This document shows, piece after piece, positions 54,941 through 64,000 of a DNA stretch of 64,000 bases (positions are counted from its first letter, which is position 1; the number at the start of each line of letters is the position of its first letter). The notes below the pieces were generated by a model. That model made no database searches, was not told the origin of the DNA, and was given only the letters and a program-made list of their open reading frames with translations. The DNA comes from Heterostelium album PN500 (Eukaryota > Evosea > Eumycetozoa > Acytosteliales > Acytosteliaceae), in the NCBI RefSeq assembly GCF_000004825.1, contig NW_008805070.1, forward strand, positions 1,674,001 through 1,738,000. Direction: 5' to 3'. The position numbers and the translations under genes are program-made.

Positions 54941-55603
54941 TATATTTTACCCAATAATAATAATAAAAATAAATACAATCTTCTAACTATCTATCTATTA
55001 CTATTTATATCTTTTTATTTATTTAAATTTTAATTTGATTGATTGATTGATTCATCAAATCAAATAGGAGTAAACTACAACTCCTACATTTAAGTTGAGG
55101 GATGAAATCATTACAATTGATATTTTTAAAAACAAAATCAAGCACCCAACAAAATATTGATTGGGCGTGCCTTGATTTATTTTTGTTAAAGATTTTATTT
55201 GTCGCTAAATCTCCACCAACACCACAGGATAAAACATCTTTTTCTTTTTGGTGGAGATGATCATCATAAAATAAAAAAAAACCAAAAAATTGGATGTTTA
55301 ATTTCAATGATGATGGTTTGGTTAATAGTTATTGTATTCGTTTTGTTTGTGTACTTCATGATTAGATAATGACATAATTACCAAAAGTATTGATTGTAAT
55401 AATTAGAGTCATCATTAACAACAAACGAAATCACACAGAATTCAATAACAATAACAATATGATAGTCAAACCTTGATAGCGAATTGAAATCATATGATTT
55501 GACTAACAATGCTATGAACCAATGCTTACATTTCAAATAAATATATTTTATTTTAGAATCTATCTATTGTTGTTATTATTCGTATTATTATTATTTAATA
55601 TTG
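54941..55603. other. intergenic
   Basis: Upstream region of the TM2-domain gene and 3' flank of dr1. The minus-strand frame 55023-55307 has no conserved content and I do not call it. Confidence 0.5.
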
Positions 55604-56337
55604 TTATTCTGTTGGTGGCTGTTGTTGTTCACCACCATTATTATTACTCTGATAGGCTGATTTTGCTTGTGCGAATAAAAGTTGTTGTTCTCTGAGTAGT
55701 TGTTCTGGTGGTTTGTTTCCTTCAAACTTTTTAGATTTACTCGGTTTTGCACTCGCTTCCTCTTTATGTTTGTCATAGACTTCCGATACTTTCTGTGTAT
55801 ATTCATTGAATCCTAATTCCTATATATAATAACAACAACAACAACAACAACATCGGTCAATATACGATAAATAAGAATCTGTTTCGTTTTGATTTGATTT
55901 GTTTTTGAACAATTACATTTAAAGCTTTAATAACATGTTCTGCTGCAATCGTTTTTCTTGTTTCTTTTTGACAGATATCGTTCGCTTCACTCGATATCAA
56001 ATGTATAAACTCTAAACAAGTTAGATTATATATTTTAGTTAGTTGATATGATATTGTAGTTATAATAAATTGTAATTGTAACATACCAACGCAACACTCT
56101 AAAATCAAATCTCTTGTCTCTGTAGAACACTTTACACCTTCAGGTAGTACTTCTTTTATAAGTTTTGATACAGTTGCTATTAACAAATATAGGTAGTATA
56201 AGTATAATAATCTATTGGTTTGTCAATCGATCGATCGATCGTTTAAACTAGTTACTGATATGAAACTAACTAACAAACTATTTACCTTTTGGTAATGATA
56301 AATTATCATCTTTTTCACTTTTAATCATATCTGCCAT
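55604..56337 (-). CDS. dr1: NC2-beta / Dr1, histone-fold transcription repressor
   Basis: Four exons (56337-56286, 56176-56087, 56011-55917, 55819-55604) close in frame to 150 residues. The histone fold (about 14-85) matches Dr1 closely: DDNLSLPKATVSKLIKEVLP, TRDLILECCVEFIHLISSEA, NDICQKETRKTIAAEHVIKA. A C-terminal Gln/Pro-rich tail keeps the PPEQLLREQQLLFAQAKSAY block typical of Dr1. It pairs with NC2-alpha and binds TBP on TATA promoters, blocking TFIIB and TFIIA. Introns are about 100 nt. Confidence 0.95.
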
Positions 56338-56560
56338 TTTTATTTATTTATTTATCTCTTTTTATATTTTATATCTACAACTTTTTCTAAGAACTAGTTT
56401 TAACTATTAAATTAAAAAAAAAAAAAAAAAAAAAAGAAAATTTCAAGTTTCTTTTTTTTTTTTTTTTAATTAAAGAAACAATTTAAATATAAACAATGAT
56501 TAATCTTATATATATTTTTAAATAGATAATATTTAAATAAAAAGAATACTGAATATCAAA
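56338..56560. other. spacer between dr1 and a B-box relic
   Basis: Contains an A-tract (about 56412-56433) and a T-tract (about 56452-56467). No gene. Confidence 0.5.
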
Positions 56561-56860
56561 TACACATTCTACCATTCTCAGTATGTCATGATAACAATGG
56601 AAATTTCTACATAAACTCTAAACTGGACAATCGGTTCATCAAATACAACGTTGAAACAAACAATCATTGGAACTAATTTGTAATAATTTCAAAAGTGGAT
56701 TTAGATATTTGACATATCACTCTGGCATCAAGCTATCTATTTAATAATGGTTTTATATAAGGTAATGTCAAATAGAAAAAAACAAATATGACCGACTCTT
56801 CAAAAATGATACTTTCGAAGAAACGGGTGTGCCTCAGTATCAATAACAATTAATATACAC
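56561..56860 (+). pseudogene. internal/3' relic of a B-box/propeller gene
   Basis: The plus strand reads LSVCHDNNGNFYINSKLDNR then FIKYNVETNN (about 56578-56670), the second-last propeller blade of the 8246-9982 subfamily. Decayed pieces of the final blade follow (YHSGIK, FKNDTFEE). No start or B-box is present. Confidence 0.7.
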
Positions 56861-57106
56861 AATACATAATTTAAATAAATTAAAATATTAGTACTAAACG
56901 AATATTATCTATTCTTCATTCTTCTATATTAACTCTTCATCTAATTCATTAACTTCACATCATCGAATTCTTGATATATGATTTAATTATGTATATTCAT
57001 TATTATTATTTCTAATTTTTTTAATAATATGTTTTCATTATAAGAGTAAGTAACATGATCATATTGTTTTATATTTATATATTTTATTTATTAAGTTATT
57101 GTTATT

Positions 57107-58158
57107 TTAAATGGTTGGTCTTGGATCTATGCTATCGACTACACCATCGTAAGTCTTTTGTTTGACGACAGCAGCAGGAGTGTCCAATGGACCTTCGATA
57201 TTCTCTTTACGCCACTTCTTTGAGAGATCAACTGTTGGTCTTGGAATAATAGAGTTTGTTACTCTCGAGATTCTCTCACGAACACCATCGATCAATTGGA
57301 AATGTACTCTACATGCTTTTCTATAATTATAATGATAATGATAATTATAATAATAATTGTTATTATTAGATGATTATGATTTCTTTTTTCTTTTATCGAT
57401 TTTCTAACAATGAATGTGTGATTTGATTTTACATACTGATTATTTGGATCTATATGAGCTATATTTGAATAATGAATGGGTGCCTCTTTTGTGTATGCAC
57501 CACCCTTTTGATTCTTTGTTGATTTCGCCAACTTTTTGATCAACTTTAAACCTTCTACCAATACATTGTTATGTTTTCTGTTAACTGATTTTATAATACC
57601 TTGCTTTCCTTTATCTCTACCTGCTAGAATTTGAACCTAAATAAAAATACATACTAATTAATAAAACTGATTTCTTATTTCATAACTAACTATTAAGTCT
57701 CTCTCTCTCCTCTCCTCCTCTTCTCTTCAATCTATCTATCTATCTTTCTTTTTCTCTTTTTATGATTTCATTATTGTTTGCTAGAGACTATTCACTTTTT
57801 AATTAAGAATGAATAACTGTCGACGATAGATCGATCGATATAGGATGTATGTCGACCGTAACAGAACTCTAACTGCATGAATGCATTATTACTAATAATT
57901 GACTTTTTCTTTTTCTTTTTTTGTTTTGAATCAAAAGTTGTATGCTATACTGCTGGTCATTCTTTTTTGATTTAGATGTTTGTTGTAGTTGTTACTATTT
58001 ATTCGTAGTGTTATTGTGGTTGCTGTTTGTTAGTTGATATGATAAGCACTGCTTATCATAATAATACGAAGACCTACCTTATCACCAGTCATAAACTTCC
58101 ATTTATTAATTAAATATAAACCTTCTTTGAAGGGACGACCACCAAACAATGTACTCAT
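57107..58158 (-). CDS. mrpl24: mitochondrial large-subunit ribosomal protein bL24m
   Basis: Three exons (58158-58078, 57636-57437, 57320-57107) close in frame to 164 residues. The KOW motif spans the first splice site: FMTGDK/VQILAGRDKGKQGIIKSV, the RNA-binding hallmark of bL24. Then come RKHNNVLVEGLKLIKKLAKS and the family's APIHYSNIAHIDPNN segment, with a C-terminal extension usual for mitochondrial forms. bL24 is an early assembly factor of the large subunit. There is a basic N-terminus but no clear cleavable presequence. Intron 1 is unusually long (441 nt) and carries a 23-nt near-perfect palindrome. Confidence 0.9.
58038..58060. repeat. 23-nt palindrome inside mrpl24 intron 1
   Basis: Arms TATGATAAGCA and TGCTTATCATA are separated by a single C, about 20 nt from the 5' splice site on the gene strand. 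It could form a hairpin in the pre-mRNA or be a protein site. Confidence 0.5.
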
Positions 58159-58836
58159 TCTATTTAATTAGTGATCTGATTAAAAACAAACTACCACTAA
58201 ATTGATCATTAAAAATTCTCATAGATCAATGTTTCGTTTTTTTTTTTTTTTTCTAACACAAAACTTTTTTTATTTTATTAATTTTTTTATAGAATTAATC
58301 AAAAGATTTATTAATTATCTTTTTAAAATTGAATATAACTTTAATGTATATCTTTATTTTAAGAATATATTCTTTAGATACTTGAAAAACAATATATATA
58401 TATATTATTTTAAAAAAAACGAAAAACAAAAAAAACAGAAAATAAATTATTATTAAAAATAAATAAATCAATGATATTGTAATCTGATAAAATACAAAAA
58501 ATAATATGAAAATAATAACTATTACAAAGTTAATTGATTTGAATAAATATATTAATTACAATTCAAAAAAAAATAAAATAAAAAAATAAAAAAAAATAAA
58601 AAAAAAATGAAAAAAAAAAAATTAAAACGACCGATTAAAAAAAGACTTATTTTCTCTCTTTTTTTTTTCCCTCTTCACCTCATCTTTATTTTATTATACT
58701 ATTATTTATTATTGATTAAAATATATATCTAAAAGTGTTTTACATATATATTAGCAAACAAAACCGGAATCTCTTGTTAAAATATCAATAGAATATAGAT
58801 AAATTCAGTTAAATTGTAACGAAAAGATAAAATAAA
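58159..58836. other. divergent promoter region of mrpl24 and mak16
   Basis: Extremely A/T-rich (A-runs around 58566-58620). The open frame at 58202-58456 is a low-complexity Phe/Tyr/Asn artefact. Confidence 0.5.
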
Positions 58837-60087
58837 ATGCAACAAGATGATGTCATTTGGGAAGTGATTAATCACTCATTTTGTTCTTTTAAAACAACGT
58901 ATGTATATATACATTTTTGTTATATATATTTTAAATGTTATTTTTAATCTTTTATTAATCAATTCTATCATATTATTATTATTATTACTATAGATTTAAA
59001 GAAGCAAAGTTTTGTAGAAATGAATATAATGTTTCTGGTGCATGTAATAAGGTATCATGCCCATTGGCAAATTCAAGATATGCAACTGTACGTGAGGAGA
59101 AAGGTGTTTGCTATCTCTATATAAAGACAATCGAACGTGCACACACACCCGCCAAGCTCTGGGAGAAAATCAAACTCGATCAAAACTTTATGGCTGCAAT
59201 CGATACCATCGATAAAAACCTCGAGTATTGGCCAGGTCATATGATTCATCGTGTCAAACAAAGATACATCAAGATTACACAATATTTAATTAGAATGAGA
59301 AAACTTAGAAAACAAATCAAGTATGTTTATATTTAAAAGATTTTTAAAAAAAAAAATAGTTTAAATGAAAACTAATTAACAAACTTTTATTATTATTATT
59401 AAAATAGACGTGAATTGGTACCAATTAAGAAGAAGACTGAAAGAAGAGATGCTGCTCGTGAACAAAAAGCTATGGTTGCTGCTCAACTTACAGTTAATAT
59501 TAAGAAGGAATTGATTGAAAGATTGAATAAGGTAAGAAATATTATTGTTTTAATGTTGTGTGTTTTCTTGAAAATATGTATATTAATTATGTTTTTTATT
59601 TTTTGTTACAATTTTAATACTTTTTAGGATGCTTATGGTAATATGTATTATTTCCCAGAAAAGATTGTTAATGATGTTTTATTGTCTGAGGGTGTTCAAG
59701 ATGAAAACGAGGAAGCTGAAGAGGAAATGGAACAAGAATTAGATCAATATATCGAGGGTGACGACGAAGAATACGAAGAGGAATATGAAGATGAAGATGA
59801 GGCTGAACAAGATCTCGAAGATAACGGATACGATTTTGATGATGAAGATGACAGTGAATTTGACGACGATGATGACAGCGAAGAAGAATATGTACCTAAA
59901 AAATCGGGTAAGTACAGGACTTAAAGTTGACCATAATTATAATTATAATCATTTTAACTAATCAAATTAATATTTTATCTTTTTTTTACGTACATAATAA
60001 TTAGTCAAAACTAATAAAAGACCTATGGTTGAGATTGAGTATGAACAGGAAACAGAAACACAACCAACACAAGTTAGAAGACTATAG
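58837..60087 (+). CDS. mak16: MAK16, 60S ribosome biogenesis factor
   Basis: Five exons (58837-58898, 58994-59320, 59408-59531, 59628-59907, 60005-60087) close in frame to 291 residues, near the family's roughly 300. The conserved N-terminus [19 protein letters not shown] and [20 protein letters not shown] carry the Cys residues typical of MAK16. Then come [40 protein letters not shown] and [21 protein letters not shown] long acidic tail ends in the diagnostic [14 protein letters not shown]16 acts in the nucleolus in early pre-60S particles. Confidence 0.95.
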
Positions 60088-60613
60088 AAACTTATATTTA
60101 AATAAAATAATTATCTCCATTTAATTTTTTTGAAGTAGTATTTTACTCAATTTGAATATTTATAAGTGATGGTGAAGTTATCTCATAATTTATATTTATA
60201 TTAATGTTTCACTCTAAATTAGATATAGTATGAGTCAGCACTTTTAAATCATTCTAATATTTAATACCAGTCATAGTGTCTATAGACAAAAGAAATAAAG
60301 ATGTTCAGTATTTATGGTAAAAGTAACAAAACAACAAAGAAAAGAAAAAATTGTGGAGAAGGTAAAAAGGGTCTGTTCTAAATGTACATTGAAGTATGTT
60401 ACGTTAAAGATTGAATGTACATTTCTTTGGACTTCTCAGTTTCATGATTTATAAGAAAAATTATTTGATTATTCTTTTGAAATGAAAAGTTATATTAGTA
60501 TTTATCTAACCAATACTTTCTCTATATGGGGGTTAGTTCCAACAAAATTTGGAACTGTTTCATACTGCGCCAATCGTCAAATTCACGAATTTCGGTTTTC
60601 AATTTTCATCAAA
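60088..60613. other. intergenic upstream of tRNA-Trp
   Basis: No gene. A small hairpin (AGTTCCAA...TTGGAACT, 60535-60556) lies about 60 bp before the tRNA. Confidence 0.5.
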
Positions 60614-60694
60614 GGCCGGTTGGCGCAGTGGTAGCGCATAAGTCTCCAAAAAAGAGTTAGCTTCAGGTCAAGGGTTCGAATCCCTTACTGGTCA
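60614..60694 (+). tRNA. tRNA-Trp (anticodon CCA) with short intron
   Basis: Acceptor GGCCGGT/ACTGGTC (two G-U wobbles), D arm GCGC/GCGC with loop AGTGGTA, T arm AAGGG-TTCGAAT-CCCTT. The anticodon stem TAAGT pairs with GCTTC (four pairs, one T-C mismatch at its base) only if a roughly 9-nt intron follows position 37 (about 60650-60658). The anticodon CCA is 60646-60648. Box A and box B are canonical; a T4 run follows at once (60695-60698). Mature length would be 72 nt. Confidence 0.85.
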
Positions 60695-60711
60695 TTTTAA
60701 AATCATATGTG

Positions 60712-60719
60712 CGCATGCG
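60712..60719. promoter_or_regulatory. GC-rich palindrome downstream of tRNA-Trp
   Basis: CGCATGCG, starting 18 nt after the tRNA end, within GTGCGCATGCGG. Confidence 0.5.
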
Positions 60720-60913
60720 GTAAGGATAGGTCTTTCATCAAATCTGGAAATTCTATTTTGGCGGTACTCCTCTCCACGATAACAACCTACTATCTAATGA
60801 ATCTATCATAAATGAGTATATACAGCACAAATCAGTAATGAAATTAATTATAAATAACAGTATCAGTAACTTACAATCCAAACTTAAATAACCGAGTAAC
60901 CAATCAAATGTCT

Positions 60914-61093
60914 GCCAACTATTATTTCCTCTTCTTCATTTCTTCATTTTAAATTAACCAATTCAATCATCTATATTCTCATCAACTTAATAATCTATAA
61001 AATAACAATAACTAAAATAATTATAATAATAATCAAAATAGCAATCAATTTGCAGAATTATGAAAAAGTAAAAACTGTAAAAAAAAAAAAAAA
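60914..61093 (+). repeat. retroelement 3' tail, copy 2 (downstream of tRNA-Trp)
   Basis: Matches 16286-16470 over its whole length, from GCCAACTATTATTTCC to TGAAAAAGTAAAAACTG and poly(A) (61079-61093). It starts 220 bp downstream of the tRNA in the same orientation. It is a 5'-truncated insertion, or the 3' remainder of a longer one; 60722-60913 has no recognisable coding match. Confidence 0.82.
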
Positions 61094-61640
61094 GTAAGAT
61101 ATAGGTTATACATTTAGATTAGTACTATTCTCTTATTAGTTTATATACTTTTTATTGTTGGCTAGTTTAACTTCCCATTTTGTATAGCTGGAAAGAATCT
61201 TTTATTAAACATACAACCGTTATATATATTTAAAAGTCGATGTCAACTTAGTCTCTATTGAACAGATTCAACAAAGTATTGAACAAATAGTGACACTTAC
61301 TTTAAAACAAAAAACATCCTTGTCTTTACAGGTAAGACAATATTGTAATAAAAAGGCAAACTTCTATCAATACAGTTTATCAATTTTTTGTAATAAATAT
61401 TTAATTCATTTTTTTTGTCATTTAGTTATTTCTCTATTTTATGATCGATGGTTTATTATTCTTTAGTTTAAATGTATTTAGAAACTTCATAACTGATGTT
61501 CTGTATTAGTTTATCTAAACTATATTTCATTTAATTTATTCAATAAAAATATTCATTTTTATAATTTACTTTCAGTGTAATTAATAAATGTAAAAGAAAA
61601 TCTGAATAATAAAAATACATTGTTGTGCTCACAACATTTG
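61094..61640. other. intergenic with a short gene-like fragment
   Basis: A plus-strand frame at about 61230-61460 reads VDVNLVSIEQIQQSIEQIVT... and includes a donor-like TTTACAGGTAAGAC. It may be a remnant exon. No family is recognised. Confidence 0.35.
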
Positions 61641-63150
61641 AAATCATTAGAGTTCATTTCTTTTAGTTGAAATGAACTGATGTTCAAAATGTAATCTCGA
61701 ACACATCAAATCACACAAGTCACGTTCAGTTAAGTGAGCATCATACAATCTGTTAAAGATATTAAAAATTAAATTAGTAGTAATAATATTAATATTAGAA
61801 ATACGAATAATAAATTGATGATATAGATGATCACTGGTGAACAAAGTAGAAAGATAGTAGATTTTTAATAAACAGAATAGAATCAATATGGGATTGCCTG
61901 AAGCTTGTCAATTGAATAAAATAAACAATTGGGAAAGAATGAAGATCAGATATCAGAGAATTTCAAACTTTTATATGAATTCAAGAATATAAATTTAAAC
62001 AATTCATAAACATACAACTGAACATCTTGTTGATACAAATATTAATGAATTAAAATATTTAATTTAAATAATCAATTTTTTTGATAGGTTACTTTCTAAT
62101 AATAATATTAGTAGTATTACTATTGATACATTCACAGCAGATTCAACAGATTAATATTCAATAACAAAAATATTACTATCAATTAAGTTCGTCTCAGATA
62201 ATAATCAAATATTGTTCAATGAACATCATGATCAATTCAACACTCAAGAACTTCAAAGACAACACAACAATGATTCATCGTCAATATTAATTGATATCAT
62301 TATTAAATACAAAAATTCAAATCTAAAACAATCGATGATGTATCAACATCTTATGTTTTATCAATCAAACAACCTGGTTTCAATCTTTTAATTCAATTAT
62401 TAAACAATCAATAAATATTGAAAAATAGTTTTCACAATGAAATTAAATCATCATATATTTTCACAAAACATCAATTAGAAGGAGTTGCAACACTGATCTA
62501 TACTATAAATAACAATTCAATCGAACAATTCAAATTTGATTATGAATTTATTGTACTTTCCAATCAATTGTCGCAAATCGTTAATATATCTATGCATTCG
62601 GTTGAATCAACACTAATAAACGGATTAAATTCTCAATAAAATTGAAATCAGTTAAACACATTGGTGAAACCGATTGTAAATTTCGTGGTTATTATTTATC
62701 AGTTTGTTATTCAAGATCATATCTATTTGATGAATTATCCTAATATGCAGATAAAGTTGATTGATTCAACATCAACTAAATGAAGGTTAGTTACCTATTG
62801 AAAATAGTCATTATTCATCAATGATATTCAAAGGTTCATTATATTCAAATTCAATAAAAATATGTTATTTCAAATCGATTTGGCTACCAAAAAATAAGTT
62901 ATTATTCAATTAACATTCTGCCAGGCTCGGCATTTAATGATAACTATGGAAATTTTTAATATATAAAACCAAAAGTTTAAAATTTTCTTCCAATACAATG
63001 TTGAGCGCAACCATATATCCAACTCTAAACCTATTCCCATCAAAGATGGTAGTCCTTACTTGATGTATCATCGATAGTCAAAACATCAAGCTATATCTAT
63101 TCATTTGGAGGTGTCGAATATGGTAATTCAAATATTCAATATTGATTGAT
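61640..63150 (+). pseudogene. strongly decayed B-box/propeller gene
   Basis: Pieces appear in the correct order but in changing frames. A half B-box (CSKCNLEHIKSHKSR, about 61687-61731) comes first, then Asn-rich linker remnants. Next is the propeller entry SYIFTKHQLEGVATLIY with NNNSIEQFKFDYEF (about 62450-62550). The SVCY..DHIYL and CHDN-type blades follow in broken form (about 62700-62960), then TSSYIYSFGGVEYGN (about 63080-63125). Many stops make it dead. It is most like the 10264-12984 gene's second half. Confidence 0.7.
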
Positions 63151-63826
63151 TTCAATTAATTGAACAATTCATCCAACAACAAAGCAACAATGAAATAATT
63201 GAATATTTAAATAATAATAATGAAATCAACAAGAATAAGATACAAAATAATGATAAGAATAATAATGATACCATCAAAACATATAGTATTAATGATTATT
63301 CAATTTTAGAAATCTTTGAAAATCACTTTGTAATCATATATATTTATAATAAATATTAAATACTCAAATTTAATATTTGAGTTGAGTATTTAAAAATTAT
63401 ATTTAGGAGTATTGGTTATGAAATCTCTGTCTGCACTCCTGTTCCAAAGTAGAACGCTCATCTATTTGATCTATCTATCTTTATTTTTGGTTATTCGATT
63501 TTTTGTGGACGGGATCCTGAACCTAATTCTTTTTAACAAGTAGAAGAAGATAGTGGGAAGCTCTGCGATTGTTGAGGATGATTTGTAGTAATTACACGTC
63601 TAATATTCATACTATTTCATAGCACATCTGGAAGGGGTTTTCAAACTTTAGTCTTTTATCACTTTTGCCAAAAACGTCAAGTCTTTCCAAAGATAAGAGG
63701 GTTCTTTGTAACAGGGGAGTATGTAAGAAGGTTCATCTGTGTGATGCTTGTGGAGAAGATCATAATTCGTTAACTTCCCTTTTGGCATTGAGGGAAAACT
63801 AATTGGTTTACAAATTGATTAGTAAA
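63151..63826. other. intergenic with an Asn-rich coding remnant
   Basis: The plus strand at about 63150-63340 is open and reads QLIEQFIQQQSNNEIIEYLN, an Asn/Lys stretch and SINDYSILEIFENHF. It is typical amoeba protein composition but no start or family is seen. Sequence beyond 63400 shows nothing recognisable. Confidence 0.35.
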
Positions 63827-63838
63827 TATGCGCGCATA
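63827..63838. promoter_or_regulatory. GC-rich palindrome downstream of initiator tRNA-Met
   Basis: TATGCGCGCATA, a perfect 12-bp palindrome. The tRNA is on the minus strand and ends at 63863, so the site is downstream in the direction of transcription (core 26 nt away). Confidence 0.5.
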
Positions 63839-63862
63839 CTGGGTCTAGTTAAATAAAGGGAT

Positions 63863-63934
63863 TAGCATCTGGAAGTTTCGATCGACCGACCTGTGGGTTA
63901 TGGGCCCACCGCTCTTCCTCTGAGCTAAGATGCT
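63863..63934 (-). tRNA. initiator tRNA-Met (anticodon CAT)
   Basis: On the minus strand the 72 nt show initiator hallmarks: an A1-T72 pair in acceptor AGCATCT/AGATGCT, anticodon stem GTGGG/CCCAC with three G-C pairs below the loop CCCATAA, and T-loop ATCGAAA with A54 and A60. The D arm is GCTC-AGAGGAA-GAGC. The T stem GGTCG/CTTCC has two adjacent mismatches (T-T and C-T), which is odd and may mark a decaying copy. No intron. Confidence 0.85.
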
Positions 63935-64000
63935 ACTTTGATGATAACAATGATTCAAAAAATTTTTTTAATATTTTAAAAAAACTTAAAACAATATAAA
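63935..64000. other. window end, AT-rich
   Basis: 5' flank of the initiator tRNA gene. Nothing else is seen. Confidence 0.5.

Noticed and set aside
55023-55307. 94-codon minus-strand ORF
   Set aside because: No conserved motif, AT-rich composition, no splice or leader context.
58202-58456. 84-codon ORF rich in Phe, Tyr and Asn
   Set aside because: Low-complexity translation of extremely AT-rich intergenic DNA.

Overview
The window is nuclear DNA of a dictyostelid social amoeba (Amoebozoa). Four things suggest this: a very AT-rich, poly(A)/poly(T)-studded intergenic sequence; short introns that nearly all begin GTAAGT or GTATGT and end in AG; long Asn, Gln and Thr runs inside otherwise conserved proteins; and L1-like retroelement pieces beside tRNA genes. 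The species cannot be fixed by eye. The expanded B-box/beta-propeller and ankyrin families hint at a Polysphondylium/Heterostelium-like lineage, but that is only an impression.

Layout. (1) 1-13,000 is an accessory cluster: intact, fused, frameshifted and decayed copies of a TRIM-like family (B-box zinc finger, coiled coil, kelch-like propeller), one large ankyrin-repeat gene and a broken non-LTR retroelement with an R2-like C-terminus. (2) 13,000-17,550 is a repeat graveyard around a tRNA-Val gene: a pseudogene, retroelement tails in both orientations, a probable 5'-inverted insertion, and a foldback element with TA duplications inserted in a retroelement tail. (3) 17,700-50,800 is mainly conserved single-copy genes: WDR83/MORG1, a CUE-domain protein, MON2, calnexin, a secreted kelch protein, an H-type lectin (two near-identical copies 12.6 kb apart), an ISG12-family peptide, a CLASP-like TOG protein, COP9 subunit 7, a small membrane protein, a Mis18-family protein, an EH-domain protein and a secreted protein of unknown function. 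Another frameshifted B-box gene lies at its left edge. (4) 51,200-52,350 holds tRNA-Ser followed by a 5'-truncated tRNA-associated retroelement and a B-box relic. (5) 52,800-60,100 holds a TM2-domain membrane protein, NC2-beta/Dr1, mitochondrial bL24 and MAK16. (6) 60,600-64,000 holds tRNA-Trp (with intron), another retroelement tail, a decayed B-box gene and an initiator tRNA-Met on the minus strand.

The housekeeping genes serve unrelated pathways (ER folding, Golgi/endosome traffic, ribosome biogenesis, mitochondrial translation, transcription repression, COP9 signalosome, centromere and microtubule biology) and do not form a functional unit. What ties the window together is genome dynamics: repeats cluster beside tRNA genes and between B-box copies.

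The most striking unexplained signal is a short GC-rich palindrome made of CGCAT/ATGCG half-sites. It lies 18-27 nt downstream of the 3' end of all four tRNA genes, including the one on the minus strand, in a sequence that otherwise almost lacks such words. All gene models were built by hand from splice signals and reading-frame continuity; coordinates are exact where frames closed and approximate for relics.
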